Shown: in pieces, positions 23,372-34,884 of the stretch
Position numbering within the stretch: the stretch's first letter is position 1
Layout of the letters: each line of letters starts with the position of its first letter
Assembly: GCA_022495005.1 (NCBI GenBank)
Contig: JAGYXB010001996.1
Coordinates: forward strand, 434,001-498,000
DNA: 64,000 bases
DNA from: Rhyacophila brunnea
Taxonomy: Eukaryota; Arthropoda; Insecta; Trichoptera; Rhyacophilidae
Direction: 5' to 3'
Position numbers and translations under genes: made by a program
Notes under the pieces: model-generated
Databases searched by the model: none
What the model saw: the letters and a program-made list of their open reading frames with translations, nothing else
Told to the model about the DNA's origin: nothing

Positions 23372-24952
23372 TGCGTCAGGAAGGAGCTAGCATAAGAACA
23401 AGCAGCATCTGTCAATAGGGAGACGGCAGATCACGACACTAAAAGCGCAAGATGGAAGTATCGTGTGTAACTGGGATCATCTACTGGACACTGTTGTAGA
23501 GTTTTACAGCGCTCTATACAAAGATGACACTGAAATCAACTCAGATCTTCCGGTGAACGGAGAATATGGAGATCCTCTTCCCGAGGTTACTACCACAGAG
23601 GTGGAATATGCTATAATGTGCATAAAGAGTGGGAAAGCCCCGGGAGAAGATGGGCTGACTATCGATATTCTCAAACGGACCGGGAGGACGGTGAGCGATG
23701 TGCTCGCACGTCTGTTCACGTCTTGTCTGCACGAAGAGAACATCCCAGAGTCATGGAAAAATGCCTCCATTATTATTCTCCATAAGAAAGGAGACACTGA
23801 AGATCTGAAAAACTATCGACCAATTAGTCTACTGCCAATTCTGTATAAAGTTTTCACGAAAATACTCTCAAACCGTCTCGAAACAGTTCTAGACGAGAAC
23901 CAACCAAGAGAGCAAGCCGGATTCAGAAGAGGCTACAGTACTATGGATCATATATAGGTCGTCAGGGAAATCATAGAGCGCTACCAGGAATACAAACTGC
24001 CATTATATCTTGGTTTTATAGACTAAATTCGTGTAATTCCCCATTAAGAAAGGTGTTCGGCAAGGTGATACCATTTCACCTAAACTATTCACCGCTACTC
24101 TTGAGGACTTATTTAGGAAACTTGATTGGGAGGAAAAAGGTGTTCCAATTAATGGGGAGCACCTCAGTCACCTGCGATTTGCAGATGATATTGTTATACT
24201 CTCACAAGACCCGAAAGACCTCCAAGGTAGAATGCAAGAACTCGCGGATGTCAGTCAAACGGTCGGTCTAAAGATAAATATCTCAAAGACAAAAGTGATG
24301 AGGAACTGTTTTTCGGACCCTGCGATTATCTGTATTTCTGGCACCCAACTCGAGCAAGTCAGCAGCTACGTCTATCTCGGACAGCAGGTGTCCATAGACG
24401 GAAGCATGCATGATGAAATTGCTCGAAGAACAAAACTGGGATGGAGTGCTTTCGGACGTCTGAATATTATCTTCAAAAGTGACCTACCATTATGTCTTAA
24501 GCGTAGGGTGTTCAACCAATGTGTGCTACCCGTGCTCACGTATGGCTGCGAGACGTGGACCCTCAACACGAGAGATGTCCAAAGGCTAAGAGTCACACAG
24601 CGAGGCATGGAGAGGTGCATGTTGGGCATCACGCGAAAGGACCGTAAGAGGACGAATGGGTTAGGAAGCAGACAAGAGTACGCGATGTAATAGACGTTGC
24701 CAAACAGCTGAAATGGAGATGGGCGGGGCACATTGCTCGCCGAAAGGACGGCCGCTGGACAAATGCCGTCATCCAGTGGTACCCAAGGGGTACGAAACGG
24801 CCACAGGGTCGCCCTAAAAGCCGCTGGATTGACGAACTGGTAAAGTTCGGCGGAAATACTTGGCAGCGAACGACACAGGACCGAGAGAGTTGGAGAAAGC
24901 TTGGGGAGGCCTTCATCCAGCAGTGGATTGACCCCGGCTGATGATGATGATG
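23372..24952 (+). pseudogene. LINE reverse transcriptase, forward segment, internally deleted
   Basis: The first frame (to 23957) contains KSGKAPGEDGLTIDIL, the PESWK...ILHKKGD block, NYRPISLLPILYK and QAGFRRGYSTMDHI, the fingers and early palm of a LINE RT. At about 24020-24040 the sequence jumps to RQGDTISPKLF, so the block with the first catalytic aspartate is missing. FADDIVIL (near 24178-24201) is the second catalytic box. Thumb and C-terminal motifs follow (VYLGQQV, YGCETWTL), a frame change near 24655, then WRWAGHIARRKDGRW and the terminal QQWIDPG, stop, GATGATGATGATGATAA. Not functional. Confidence 0.85.
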
Positions 24953-24967
24953 ATAACATCTTTGATT

Positions 24968-25429
24968 GCGACTAATATTTGCGATTTCTTAAAGAGCATT
25001 GGCGCACAAACACTTAATTCCCAATCGATGTAAGTAGCGTTCTCTATTGGGTCTGGTATAGACTTTTAACTGTACACCTAATAAAATATTGTTTATCGAT
25101 ACGAGTTTTGATTATCCTGCAAAAATGTTCCACCAATAAAAACAACGGCGATAGGCGTTGATGATTTATTGCTACGATCGTTAAATTTATTGCTTCATCA
25201 TGAGCGGCGATCGAACTCAATTCGGCCCATTCCACCATTTATCTGTATCCACACATTTTTCACCGTATCGAAATTACAGAACCTAAGTCTTAGAGATAAC
25301 GTGCGCATTTTTTATTATTCAATTTGACGCATGTATGGACAACTATTGGTCATTTTAGACACCTCACCGTCAGTATTGCTAACTTTCATTGACATAAACA
25401 TGCCAGACGGGGTGTGAAAGCAGGGAATG
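24968..25429. other. No gene seen
   Basis: No ORF or repeat recognised. Confidence 0.4.
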
Positions 25430-25818
25430 AGACAACTGGACGCCGCACTGTCGTAGAAACGTAAACAAAACGTAGACGAGGAATTTTAATCAATTCATAT
25501 CTACTACTTGGTAGTTTTAATTCATTTTACTCTTAAAATAATATTTTTTTATTGCGGATTGAGAATGACCATGCCTAAGGCTTTATATAAAAATTAAAAA
25601 CTCTTTTTTCGTTGGAACTTAAACATATGCACGATAAAATCATTATTTACATGTGCATATTTAAATTCTCACCAACTATTAAATCATAATAAAATAATTT
25701 AAATATAAATAATAATATTAAATATGTTTTTTTAAATGTATGTATAAGTACTTAACGTATATTTATTTTTGAATTGCGTGGCGTCCAGTTGTCCCTGCGC
25801 CAAATTGTCCTAGACCCG
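25430..25818 (+). mobile_element. MITE family F, copy 2
   Basis: Collinear with 20687-21083 over nearly the whole length: GAGACAACTGGACGCCGCAC at the left, TTCGTTGGAACTTAAACATA inside, GCGTCCAGTTGTCCCTGC at the right. Confidence 0.65.
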
Positions 25819-26276
25819 TGAAAACAAGCTATCTGGCAGGAAAAAATGCTAGATTTTGTTAAAATATAATTGCAAGTAAATTTACTTTATCTACCAAGAA
25901 CGAGCTCAACACCTTTCTTTCCCTTCGCATATCGAATAAAAGGGAAAAAATCGATTATTATATTATGATACCATTTCACTATAAGGCCATGTATGCTCTT
26001 ATTGTTTCACCGTGTTAAACTATGTTGTTTTATTTCTCACGCTACTAACATATATACCGACCTGCAACAAACTGATATGCGCGTGAAAAGAAATAAAAGC
26101 TGTTGGAGGCATCAAAAATTCTAGTAAAAACGCCACAAGCCCGATTCGTTTTTTGCAAGCTAGCTACCTATCGAAAAATGATAGATCTGGCAAAAAAGCT
26201 AAATTGGCAACGCTGCTCACCGTAAGTAACATGCATATTTTGAAAATGTATGGTTCAACTCATGGTTGATTCATAT
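25819..26276. other. No gene seen
   Basis: No ORF or repeat recognised. Confidence 0.4.
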
Positions 26277-26570
26277 CTGAGTTCGTCTCGTCTGCAACAT
26301 GTCGAATACGTTGATGTGACGTCATCGCTATTCACAAAACACACGTTGCCAAATGGAGTTCAGCAAATTGGTGGAATGCGAAAAACATCTAGTGTTGCTA
26401 GCAACAAATCTCACGCGTCTCGGGCTGTGAGTCGAAGCCGCCAGCGACACGCTACGAATTGGGCATTCCTGTTTAGACGTTGCGTGACTGTCTTCATATG
26501 CAACATCAATGAGGCGTTCCTAGAAGGTTTGATTTATGGTCGTGCGGCAGACGGGCGAGTTTAGATGTGC
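26277..26570. mobile_element. MITE family H, copy 1
   Basis: Ends GAGTTCGTCTCGTCTGC and the inverse of GCAGACGGGCGAGTTTAG. Shares GATGTGACGTCATCG, CACAAAACACACGTTGCCAA and GGTTTGATTTATGG with 31630-32025. The 104-codon ORF across it is fortuitous: the other copy does not keep the frame. Confidence 0.6.
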
Positions 26571-26799
26571 GAGCGAATAACACGAATTGTATACATATAT
26601 TGCACAACTTAACCCTTCCCTCACTGTGCAATAAATTCCTTTTCATCTTGTGTCATCACACTGTGTTACCATACTCGTTTCACAATTTATATAATAGTAT
26701 GTATTTTAAGTCATATATAGTATTTTTTATTATATAAACGATTTCAGCTGATTTTACATACATGCTTAAAATATCTATAATACACTCTCTTTGTTAGAC

Positions 26800-26960
26800 T
26801 TGATCTATCTTGAATGTAAAAGGATGATCTCTCTTCTTGGTGACCAAGACTCTCCACTCCTCTCAGTTCTCTGCTTCTCTCAAGACAGAGTGAAGACTGC
26901 TCACAGTAAGCTACTTCACTAGGTTGCTTTTCCTTTAATTCATCTACCCTGCAGGCTACC
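26800..26960 (-). pseudogene. Probable LINE C-terminal remnant (family J), copy 2 part a
   Basis: Nucleotide similarity to 13150-13270: GTGACCAAGACTC, AGAGTGAA...CT and AGTAAGCT blocks. A minus frame reads SLHSVLREAEN then EEWRVLVT, reminiscent of LINE C-termini, with stops. Confidence 0.35.
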
Positions 26961-28034
26961 CCAAAACCACAATCTCTCCAGATTATCCGGTTCACACCGA
27001 ATAATATATATAAAAAATTCAGTGGTTATTTTTCAAAACTGGACATGTCCACTATTCACTCCTCAGAGATAAATGAACTTTTCAAATAAAAACACATAGT
27101 GAAAACACGCACGCGACAAAAACCAAACTGTCAGATTGTATGACAACATACTTGGTCACGTGACTCAGTACAGTCCCGCCATTAGCTGAAAGTGACATGT
27201 CTCATTTCGAATGTCAACAACGTTGGACGTGTCCCTATTTGAATGTCAACCTATTTTTTGAAACCTCTTTTCAATATGAAATTGTGTTAAGATTTTTTAC
27301 ATTTATTAATTTTTAAACGCATTTATAAAACCATCAGAATAATTTATATCGACATTATTATAGTGAAATATTTACGATAAAAAATTATATTGATAATCTC
27401 TGTGATCCCAAATTTGACAAGAATTAGGCATTTTATTATTCAAAAAAATGGGCAAGATTAACACATTTGAAGATAATTCTAAAGATACTGATTATAAGCT
27501 ATGCATTTGACCATTCAAGTGTGATAAACATCCTACGAATAATGGTTGCTTTATTTTAATTATTGACCTAAGAATAAGGTAGTGTTTTTTTGAAATACGC
27601 CATTTCTTTTGGCATTCCCCAGTGGTTAAGCTACAACATACGGCCGTAGCCATAAATTGACAAACTATAATTGAAGTAGGGAGTAAAATGATGTTAACGC
27701 GCGTGTTTTAACATGTACCTAACCGACTTTTTTTTTTAACGGTAACGGTTTTTTTTAAATTTTTTAACGGTTTTTGTAAACACCACTGCACATTTATGCA
27801 CTGCAATATGACTATATTCTAAAACATTAGAGCGAGACATTTAAAAGAATACTATTTTATGTAATAAAAATACTTTATGCAGTCATCAAATGTTTAAAAT
27901 AAATATGAAGGATAATAAGGCTTCAAAATTATATAAATAGATTATCTACAACATTTAAGGTATGTCCAGGATCATGCTTTGAAAAAAGAACAAAAGCTCC
28001 ATTTTGCCCTACGCTGAGCATGTCCCCCCTTAAC
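26961..28034. other. Unassigned sequence between two family J pieces
   Basis: Contains GTCACGTGACTCAG near 27158 and AT-rich DNA. It may be an insertion that split a family J copy, but no element ends were recognised. Confidence 0.3.
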
Positions 28035-28130
28035 CACTGAATTGCAGAATGCATCTAAGACATATAGCCGTTCTTTAACTTGGAGCCTCTGGATGATTGA
28101 CTGATTCATCCTGTTCTCTGATCAAAATAT
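28035..28130 (-). pseudogene. Family J remnant, copy 2 part b
   Basis: Matches 13280-13400: GCATCTAAGACAT, AGCCGTTC and CTCTGGATGATTGA. The minus frame keeps ESVNHPEAP, comparable with ESFNHPETP in copy 1. Confidence 0.4.
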
Positions 28131-28960
28131 GGAGAACTAATGTTTGCACAAGCATCATTTTCGTGGCAATTGAGATTCTTCGATTATTTCATAATATAGT
28201 GGTAAGACCTGTCATCGCATTAAATGATGAGACAGCGGATCAACACAACTGTTCACAATCACTGCCAAAAATTGTTTAAACCAGCATGGAAGCTACCTTG
28301 TTTTAGAAACATCATAACAATATCAATTGCTATTTAAAATATAATTATATTTAGAATGATTGTACTCAAAGGTAATTTCTATCGCCCATAAAATTAGTTA
28401 CGGCTCTTATCGGCAGGGTGTGTTGGACAACAGCCATAGATATTAATGACTAATTAGTAATTTGTGGCGATAGAAAAATAATAGACTACCGAGAACCTGA
28501 TTTAGATGGACTTACGTTTCTGTGTTATTTATAATAATATACGTATGTTATTTTAGAGTGAGTTAGGTAGGTGTTAATTGTGAAAGTTGATGGAAGCGTA
28601 CAAACGTGCCGTGTTTATTTCTAAATAAAACGGACCGTGAATAATAAATATGCATAAATTGAATCACAATAATAATGTGTTACTGCGGACCATAGATAAT
28701 AGGTAAATTTATAGGGACAAGGGGATACTTGAACTCCAAAGATCGTTGAAAGCAAATAGTTTCGATTATAACTAGACTCAGTCTTAACAGCGTTTAGTAC
28801 CACTTAATGACGATTTTGCAATGTTTTTATTATGATTGATTTGCTAGACATAGATAAATTAATATTTTATAAGTTGACGCAAGCTGTAGTTATGTAGTAT
28901 ATAGTAATCTATCGTAGCTATTTTGACTTGTTTATAATTTACCTTTGGTATACATCTATG
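28131..28960. other. No gene seen
   Basis: No recognisable ORF. 28140-28170 continues the similarity to 13470-13495 (TTTGCACAAGCATCATTTTC). Confidence 0.4.
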
Positions 28961-29689
28961 CAGTGGCGGCTCGACGACTTTCTAGGTGGTGGGGTTAAGC
29001 CATTAATTATTATCAAATATACATACCTACCTACATTCTTATATTATTATACATTAACTTAGGTATAATACTATATGATTTTATTAAAGAGGAAATGAGT
29101 ATTTTTTCAGAATAAATAATAATATGATTATGTGAGTCGTTACTTAATCACATCTAAAAATCGTGCTTAAAAATATTAACTTAATTAATAATAATAATTA
29201 TTATAGATTTACCATAATCAGTTTTGAACAACAACATACAACGAGAGTTTTTACTAACCTATGGGGTCATTTGATTCGGTCCCTACTATGCGTATAGTAA
29301 CGCTAATGCATTCACATATTTTGTAGCGACCGCAGCGACGGGATGGGACTGAGTGACCCCGATCACCAGCTTTCTTAATTTGTACATATGTGTCACCGTG
29401 AAATAGGGCGTATTTAATTTAATAAGTTATTTTAATACCGCATAATCATCATTATGTTATCACATAATTTACAATTATTGCTTTATTTATTTGCATAATA
29501 ATAATAAATATCTCTCTAAAATTGCGACAGGTTTAGATAGATGAAATAAATTAAATAATTTATTTAATCATTTAATTAAGTAGGTATATTATGATAATGA
29601 TAAAAATATCGGGTCGTTTTTTACGCTTTTTTGACATGATAATGATGTGGGGATGGTCCCTATGAACCCTTAAGGTAGAGCCGTCCCTG
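28961..29689. mobile_element. hAT-like non-autonomous element
   Basis: Ends CAGTGGCGGCTCGAC and the inverse CAGGGACGGCTCTAC. Flanks CATCTATG (28953-28960) and TACCTATG (29690-29697) agree at 6 of 8 positions, as an aged 8-bp hAT target duplication would. No transposase ORF in the 729 bp. Confidence 0.65.
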
Positions 29690-30169
29690 TACCTATGTTC
29701 TATCAAATGTTGATGGTTTAATTGCATTGCATTTCCTTATTATGACACAGTTGTATCAGATCACTAATACCTTGGACATTGGCCATTTACAAGGGTTACG
29801 CAACAAAGGGAGGAATTTTATACGATCGCTTCTGTTGCCCTCTAACGTTTCCTTTATTTTGAGATGGAGTAGATCATACTTCCCATTGCGGAAAATATGA
29901 CTGAAAAATACAGCCTCTCTGCGCTGGACAGTTAAGTTGTTGTATGTTCTTTTGGTTTATTAGTTTTTTTAAATAGCGTTCAGAAAATCTTTATTGTATG
30001 CAGAATGTCGTTAGTAAACAAAATGTTGAAAACGTTCACCTGCACATTGAGGGCAGCTTGTAAAGAGGGTGAGCTACCTAAATAGTTGCCATATTCAATA
30101 AGAATATAATATCCCAAAACATGAGATCATTATTAGAATTGAAATGGCAACATACGCGTCTGAAAATAA
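29690..30169. other. No gene seen
   Basis: No ORF or repeat recognised apart from the target duplication at its left edge. Confidence 0.4.
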
Positions 30170-30600
30170 TTACAAGATAAAAAGAACTTTTTATATAAGT
30201 ACAACGTTTTTAAATTTTCTGTTGAATCATATAAACTTGACTTGACTAGCTTAAACGATCAAAAAATTTTGTACTTGATAGAAATAATACTGAAATGACA
30301 TATTGATTTTCATAGTAACGCACGTATATATTAATAATTTAGTTGCTAGGACCCACTTAGCAGCCAATAATAGTTTTACTTTTTACGGATTTCTTCCGAA
30401 ATAACTTTTCATACAAAACAGAATTAACTGAAGATGAAATCAATTCTACTTAAAGATGGCTAAAAGTATTAAAAAAGGCGTTGGCATCGTGTTCTGATAT
30501 ATTCTAAAAGTTTCAAATGTCTAGCTCGTCGGGAAGTTAGTTAAAAATCGATTGCAAGATTTGTACCGGACAAATAAGAATACGAGCTAAGAAAAACGTT
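30170..30600 (+). repeat. Interspersed repeat family D, copy 2
   Basis: Full-length match to 16387-16795, from ATTACAAGATAAAAAG to AAGAAAAACGTTGTAA. Confidence 0.7.
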
Positions 30601-31629
30601 GTAATAATAAAAAAATAGCACATCTCTTCTGCAATCGAGTTATAAATAATCATCTTAATAGATGGCGATCAGGTGCTAAATAATATCCAGAAATCTAGTC
30701 TATATCTATCAGTCGAAGCTTGGACATCAAAGAAACGTAATATCAAAAAAATTACATTTTTGAGATGTGCTAATAACTTTGCCTAGTACAAATTTTCCCA
30801 TATTCATAAAATTGTATGTATACAGTTGATTTTATCGCAGTTCTCATTGAGTTCATTGAGATATTGTATCGGAAACCGATGGCCATATGCCATTGATATA
30901 AAGTTCATGTCTAAATAAAATACTAAAAAATACGTAATAGAAACCACCGGAATACAAGGGTATGACAAAAGAAAAAAGGTAAATAACTAAATTAGAAATA
31001 CAATCATATCGTAAATATTTACATAAAATTCAGAATGATTCAAAAGTAGGGTAGAAAGTAGGTGCTGCTAAGTACCAAGTCGTACCTATCAAAATGTCAA
31101 ATTATGTTCTTATGTAATCTAATATCTGTCTGCGATGATCCACGAACAACGCATCATTCTTTGATCTCAATGCTATACGTCCATTTATTTCCAGTACAAC
31201 AGCCCACGGTGAACTGTGATATTGCGAAATGTAATACGCACAACTTACATGTATGCATAACTTTCAAGATATGGAGGCCCGCCCATATGCTCTGTTTAGG
31301 GTTTAAAAATAGTTTAAATAGTGTATTATAGATACCTACACAATATGTATTCTTTTAGATCAAGTTCGTCTTATATTATCATTTTGAATTGTTCCCTTTT
31401 TGCCACAGTGTCTTACATAAAACACGATAATAATAATAATATATGTAAATGTAAAAAAATAATATTAACCCTTCACATACGGCCAGGAGTTGGGGTGCAC
31501 AGTTTATGTGGGATAATGTGGTCTAAAACCGGTTCCGGTTGACCTCCGTTCAGAGCTTGAGTTATATGATTACATTATTTCGTATGACGATTAAATGGGT
31601 AGCGATGTTGCCAGGTGGTAAAATGTTTC
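30601..31629. other. No gene seen
   Basis: AT-rich. The short plus ORFs at 31062-31331 and 31321-31542 show no recognisable features. 30975-31060 resembles 6360-6440 (TAAATTAGAAATTCAAT; CAAAAGTAGG), an uncharacterised repeat. Confidence 0.35.
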
Positions 31630-32025
31630 GTTTAGCCGGCTCTCACATTAAAACTCGTCTCGCCTACAACGTGTCGAATACGTAGATGTGACGTCATCGT
31701 TATTCACAAAACACACGTTGCCAAATGGAGCTCAGCAGATTGGTTGAATGTAACTGTTTAGTTTGAAAAAAACATCTGCTGCTGCAATCATGCTTCTCGG
31801 GTCGAAGAGGCCAGCACGCATACAAATACCTACGAATTGGTCATTCCTATACCGGCTCGCCGATCGCCACATCCAAATATCTATACGTTTCGAAGGTTAT
31901 GTGCGATTGTCACTAGGTAGATGTGCGCGGTATTCATATGCGACACCAGATCGACGTTCTTGGAAGATTTGATTTATGGCTGTACGGCAGATGAGGCGAG
32001 TTTAGATATGATTACCGGCTTAGAG
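31630..32025. mobile_element. MITE family H, copy 2, longer ends
   Basis: Left end TTTAGCCGGCTCTCACATT then AAACTCGTCTCGCCTAC; the right end is the inverse of CTAAGCCGGTAATCATATCT then AAACTCGCCTCATCTGC. Imperfect terminal inverted repeats total about 37 bp. Contains the palindrome TGACGTCA. Confidence 0.6.
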
Positions 32026-33069
32026 CAGTGATGCACAAACCGCGGCCCAAAATAACAAGTACTTAATCACCAAATTTGTCATTGAATATGACAAATTTCT
32101 AATTTATTATATGCTTAGTTATATCGTGCAAATACACATAAATATGTAAGTAGATACGCAATGCAGAGTAGAGAGTGATTGGAGTAGCTGAAATGTAACT
32201 ATTAAATTATAAATAATAAAATATATGTCTCGTGTAATATAATATATCATTACCAGTGGCGAAGACTCCATAGTAGGCGATTATTTGAAGCCTACCTTCT
32301 TAAGAAAAATATTTTTTAATTGCATATTGACTTATTTATATAATCACTTGATTATAATAGTATATTATATAAAATAATTTATTTTGCCATCGAGAGATGC
32401 CGTATGTGTAGGAATGTATTACACAATTACACAGACAATATTACAAAATAATCTGTAAAGGTTTAAAAAAAATATACCACAGCGAGCCATCTGTCTTTAC
32501 GTAAATAAAGGTTGGACTATGTTTCAAATAATTCTCATTTTTTTTCATATGGAGTTTACGTCACGTAGTCCCGCCCAGTATATCGAACTGTATGAACTAA
32601 GGTAAGCTCCGATCGCAGAGCCTAAAAACTAAATAAATAATAATTAGATAATTTAAAAAAATAATTTCTATGGTGTTTAATCGAATATTAATAAATATAG
32701 ACTGTTTTTTTAAAATAAAAATAAGTTTTATATAATTATTTTTGATGTGTATAATGTTTTGAAAAAATACGTAATTTAAACTGATCGCTTAATAATTTTA
32801 TGTCGTCAGTGAGTTTTTGAAGTTTCATTAAATTAGTTTGTCGTTGTCATTAGTGTGTAGGTACCTATTCATTAGTAGTAATATCGTATTATCTTCTTAT
32901 GTCTCGTAAATATACCTGACAAGTGTGTTCTTTTTATCAGAACTCCACAGCCTACCAATTTCCAAAAGTCACCCTTCGTCACTGATCATTACACTTTAGC
33001 AACTGTGGCCCGTGAAAAATTTGAAATCTGATAATTTGTGCCTTCTTTCAAAAAAGTTGTGCACCACTG
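32026..33069. mobile_element. Outer hAT-like element, interrupted
   Basis: Ends CAGTGATGCACAA and the inverse CAGTGGTGCACAA. Flanks GCTTAGAG (32018-32025) and TTTTAGAG (33070-33077) share 6 of 8 bases. Inserted at the right edge of MITE H. Removing the inner element leaves only about 300 bp, so it is a MITE-sized derivative. Confidence 0.65.
32254..32984. mobile_element. Inner hAT-like element with exact 8-bp target duplication
   Basis: Ends CAGTGGCGAAGACT and the inverse CAGTGACGAAGGGT. ATCATTAC flanks both sides exactly (32246-32253 and 32985-32992). Its 731-bp length is close to the 729-bp element at 28961. No transposase. Confidence 0.8.
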
Positions 33070-33077
33070 TTTTAGAG

Positions 33078-33884
33078 CAAAGATCGGCAAACTTTGCTCC
33101 TAAGTGGGCGCGATACAACATTTGAAAATCGTTAAGGGTACATATTTTTACTGATTACTTAAAAATAGTATCACGCGAGCACGATTTTCAATTGAATGCA
33201 ACACGACGAAATGAATTACTGTTACCTATTCATGCTGAAACACTTTTTCAATTCGCTATAATTGTGTTGAGTCAATGATCCATTATGGTAGGTTTTTTTA
33301 AAAGGGTAGGTATATATTTCTGAAGTGTTTCCAAATTATTTATTATAAAACGAATTTATCACTTCTTCACCAGTCACAACTCATTAAATTCCTTATGACA
33401 CGTATTTCTCTCACTTTCCACGTGACTGACAGTGCCACGGAAATATGTGCCTTATGCGGAGTAAATTAAAAATTGAAGTACAAATAGCGCTATGTCCAAT
33501 TTTATTTTGCCTATATTTATTACATTTGAGAGTTTATCGGCTGAAACAAATTGCCATTTGGTTCTAATTTCGACATATAATACAACAGAAAAAATAATCT
33601 CACGTTAAAACAAATAATTGAAGCTTGAAACATAAAAACGTTGTTTCCCGAAAATATTGAATTGTGGACTTGTCGCTTTTTGTAATTAGATGCCTCAATT
33701 GCTCCTAACTCCTCACAATTTTCCCATTATGAATTCCTATCCCTCTCTCTGTTTAATTAATTTAATTTTAATTTTACCAATTACCCCTTTTTTACGTTTA
33801 ATTGTATAGGTGTATTTTGTATCCCCACCATACCGTACCGTTTTGGCAATAATTATAACATTACATACCTAACTATTTTTTACA
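33078..33884. other. No gene seen
   Basis: A short palindrome, AGCAAAGATCGGCAAACTTTGCT in two halves (33076-33098), lies at the left edge. The rest is AT-rich. Confidence 0.4.
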
Positions 33885-34321
33885 ACGTTTTTATTAGCTC
33901 GTATTATTATTTGTCCGGTACAAATTTTGCAATCGATTTTTAACTAACTTCCCGACTACCGGACATTTAAAACTTTTAGAATATATCAGAACACGATGCC
34001 AATGCATTCTTTTAATACTTTTAGCCATCTTTAAGTAGAATTGAATTCATTTTCAGTTAATTCTGTTTTGTATGAAAAGTTATTTCGGAAGAAATCCGTA
34101 ATCCAATCCACTATTATTGGTTGCTAGGAGTCTGGGGTCCATGCAAATAAATTATTAGTATATACGTGCGTTACTATGGAAATAAAAATGACATTTCAGT
34201 ATTATTTCTATCAAGTACAAATTTTTTTGGTCGTTTAAGCTAGTCAAGTCAAGTTTATATGATTCAACAGAAAATTTAAAAACGTTGTATATAAAAAGTT
34301 CTTTTTATCTTGTAATTATTT
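33885..34321 (-). repeat. Interspersed repeat family D, copy 3
   Basis: Reverse complement of 16387-16795: starts ACAACGTTTTTATTAGCTCG, ends CTTTTTATCTTGTAAT. Confidence 0.7.
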
Positions 34322-34430
34322 TTATTCAACTAATAATTGAGAAGATTTAAGAATGCATGATTCTTTAATTATTGAACATACATCATTTGAAAACACTACA
34401 ACACCCGGCAGGTTCGAACTATGCCCCCTG
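34322..34430 (-). repeat. tRNA-like repeat family C, 3' part
   Basis: Minus strand: GTTCGAACCTGCCGGGTGTT (B-box region), GTTTTCAAATGATGTATG, then the family end. Directly abuts family D copy 3. Confidence 0.5.
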
Positions 34431-34884
34431 GCATAATGTCATAATTTTATTTGATTTAAAGCACAAAAGCCGATTGCTAAAAAGTAACGGAATTCAAAAA
34501 ACACTCCAGAGTATTATAAAAACATTAGTTAATTTCCTCTCGCAATTATATACGACACGTATAGCTTAGTGGTCAGGTTGGAATCCTGCAGGAAAAACGT
34601 GCTTTAAAGCAATGTTTAATTTTATTGTGATGAATAAATATATGAAATATTATTTTGAATATCTTGAACATAAAAGTACTGAGATGGCAACACTGCCTGG
34701 AATATTTTTATAATCATTCATCACGTACAATGAGCAAAACCCGGTTTTATTTTTGGCAGTAAAATAAATAATTGTGTGAACTGTTGTGACGTCTGAATGC
34801 GGGATACTCGATGATGTGCCACGGTGGATACTGCACTAATAGGAAGAGAAACGAATTTGGTTTTATAGTCTCTGAATGATTATA
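34431..34884. other. No gene seen
   Basis: GTATAGCTTAGTGGTCAGGT near 34560 looks like another degenerate tRNA-like head. Confidence 0.35.

Larger units (their letters stand above)
22925..24952 (+). mobile_element. RTE-like LINE with inverted 5' segment (twin-primed insertion)
   Basis: The whole unit is flanked by a 15-bp direct repeat, ATAACATCTTTGATT (22910-22924 and 24953-24967). It consists of an inverted 5' piece (22925 to about 23371, coding on the minus strand) joined to a forward 3' piece ending in (ATG)n. Inside the forward piece the RT has lost the segment around its first catalytic aspartate near 24020-24040. Known LINE biology explains such structure by twin priming during insertion. 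Confidence 0.85.

Noticed and set aside
24372..24959. 195-codon minus-strand ORF
   Set aside because: It lies antisense to the LINE RT C-terminus, whose plus-strand motifs are clear; it is a shadow frame.
26250..26564. 104-codon plus-strand ORF as a gene
   Set aside because: It covers MITE H, and the other copy at 31630 does not keep the frame.
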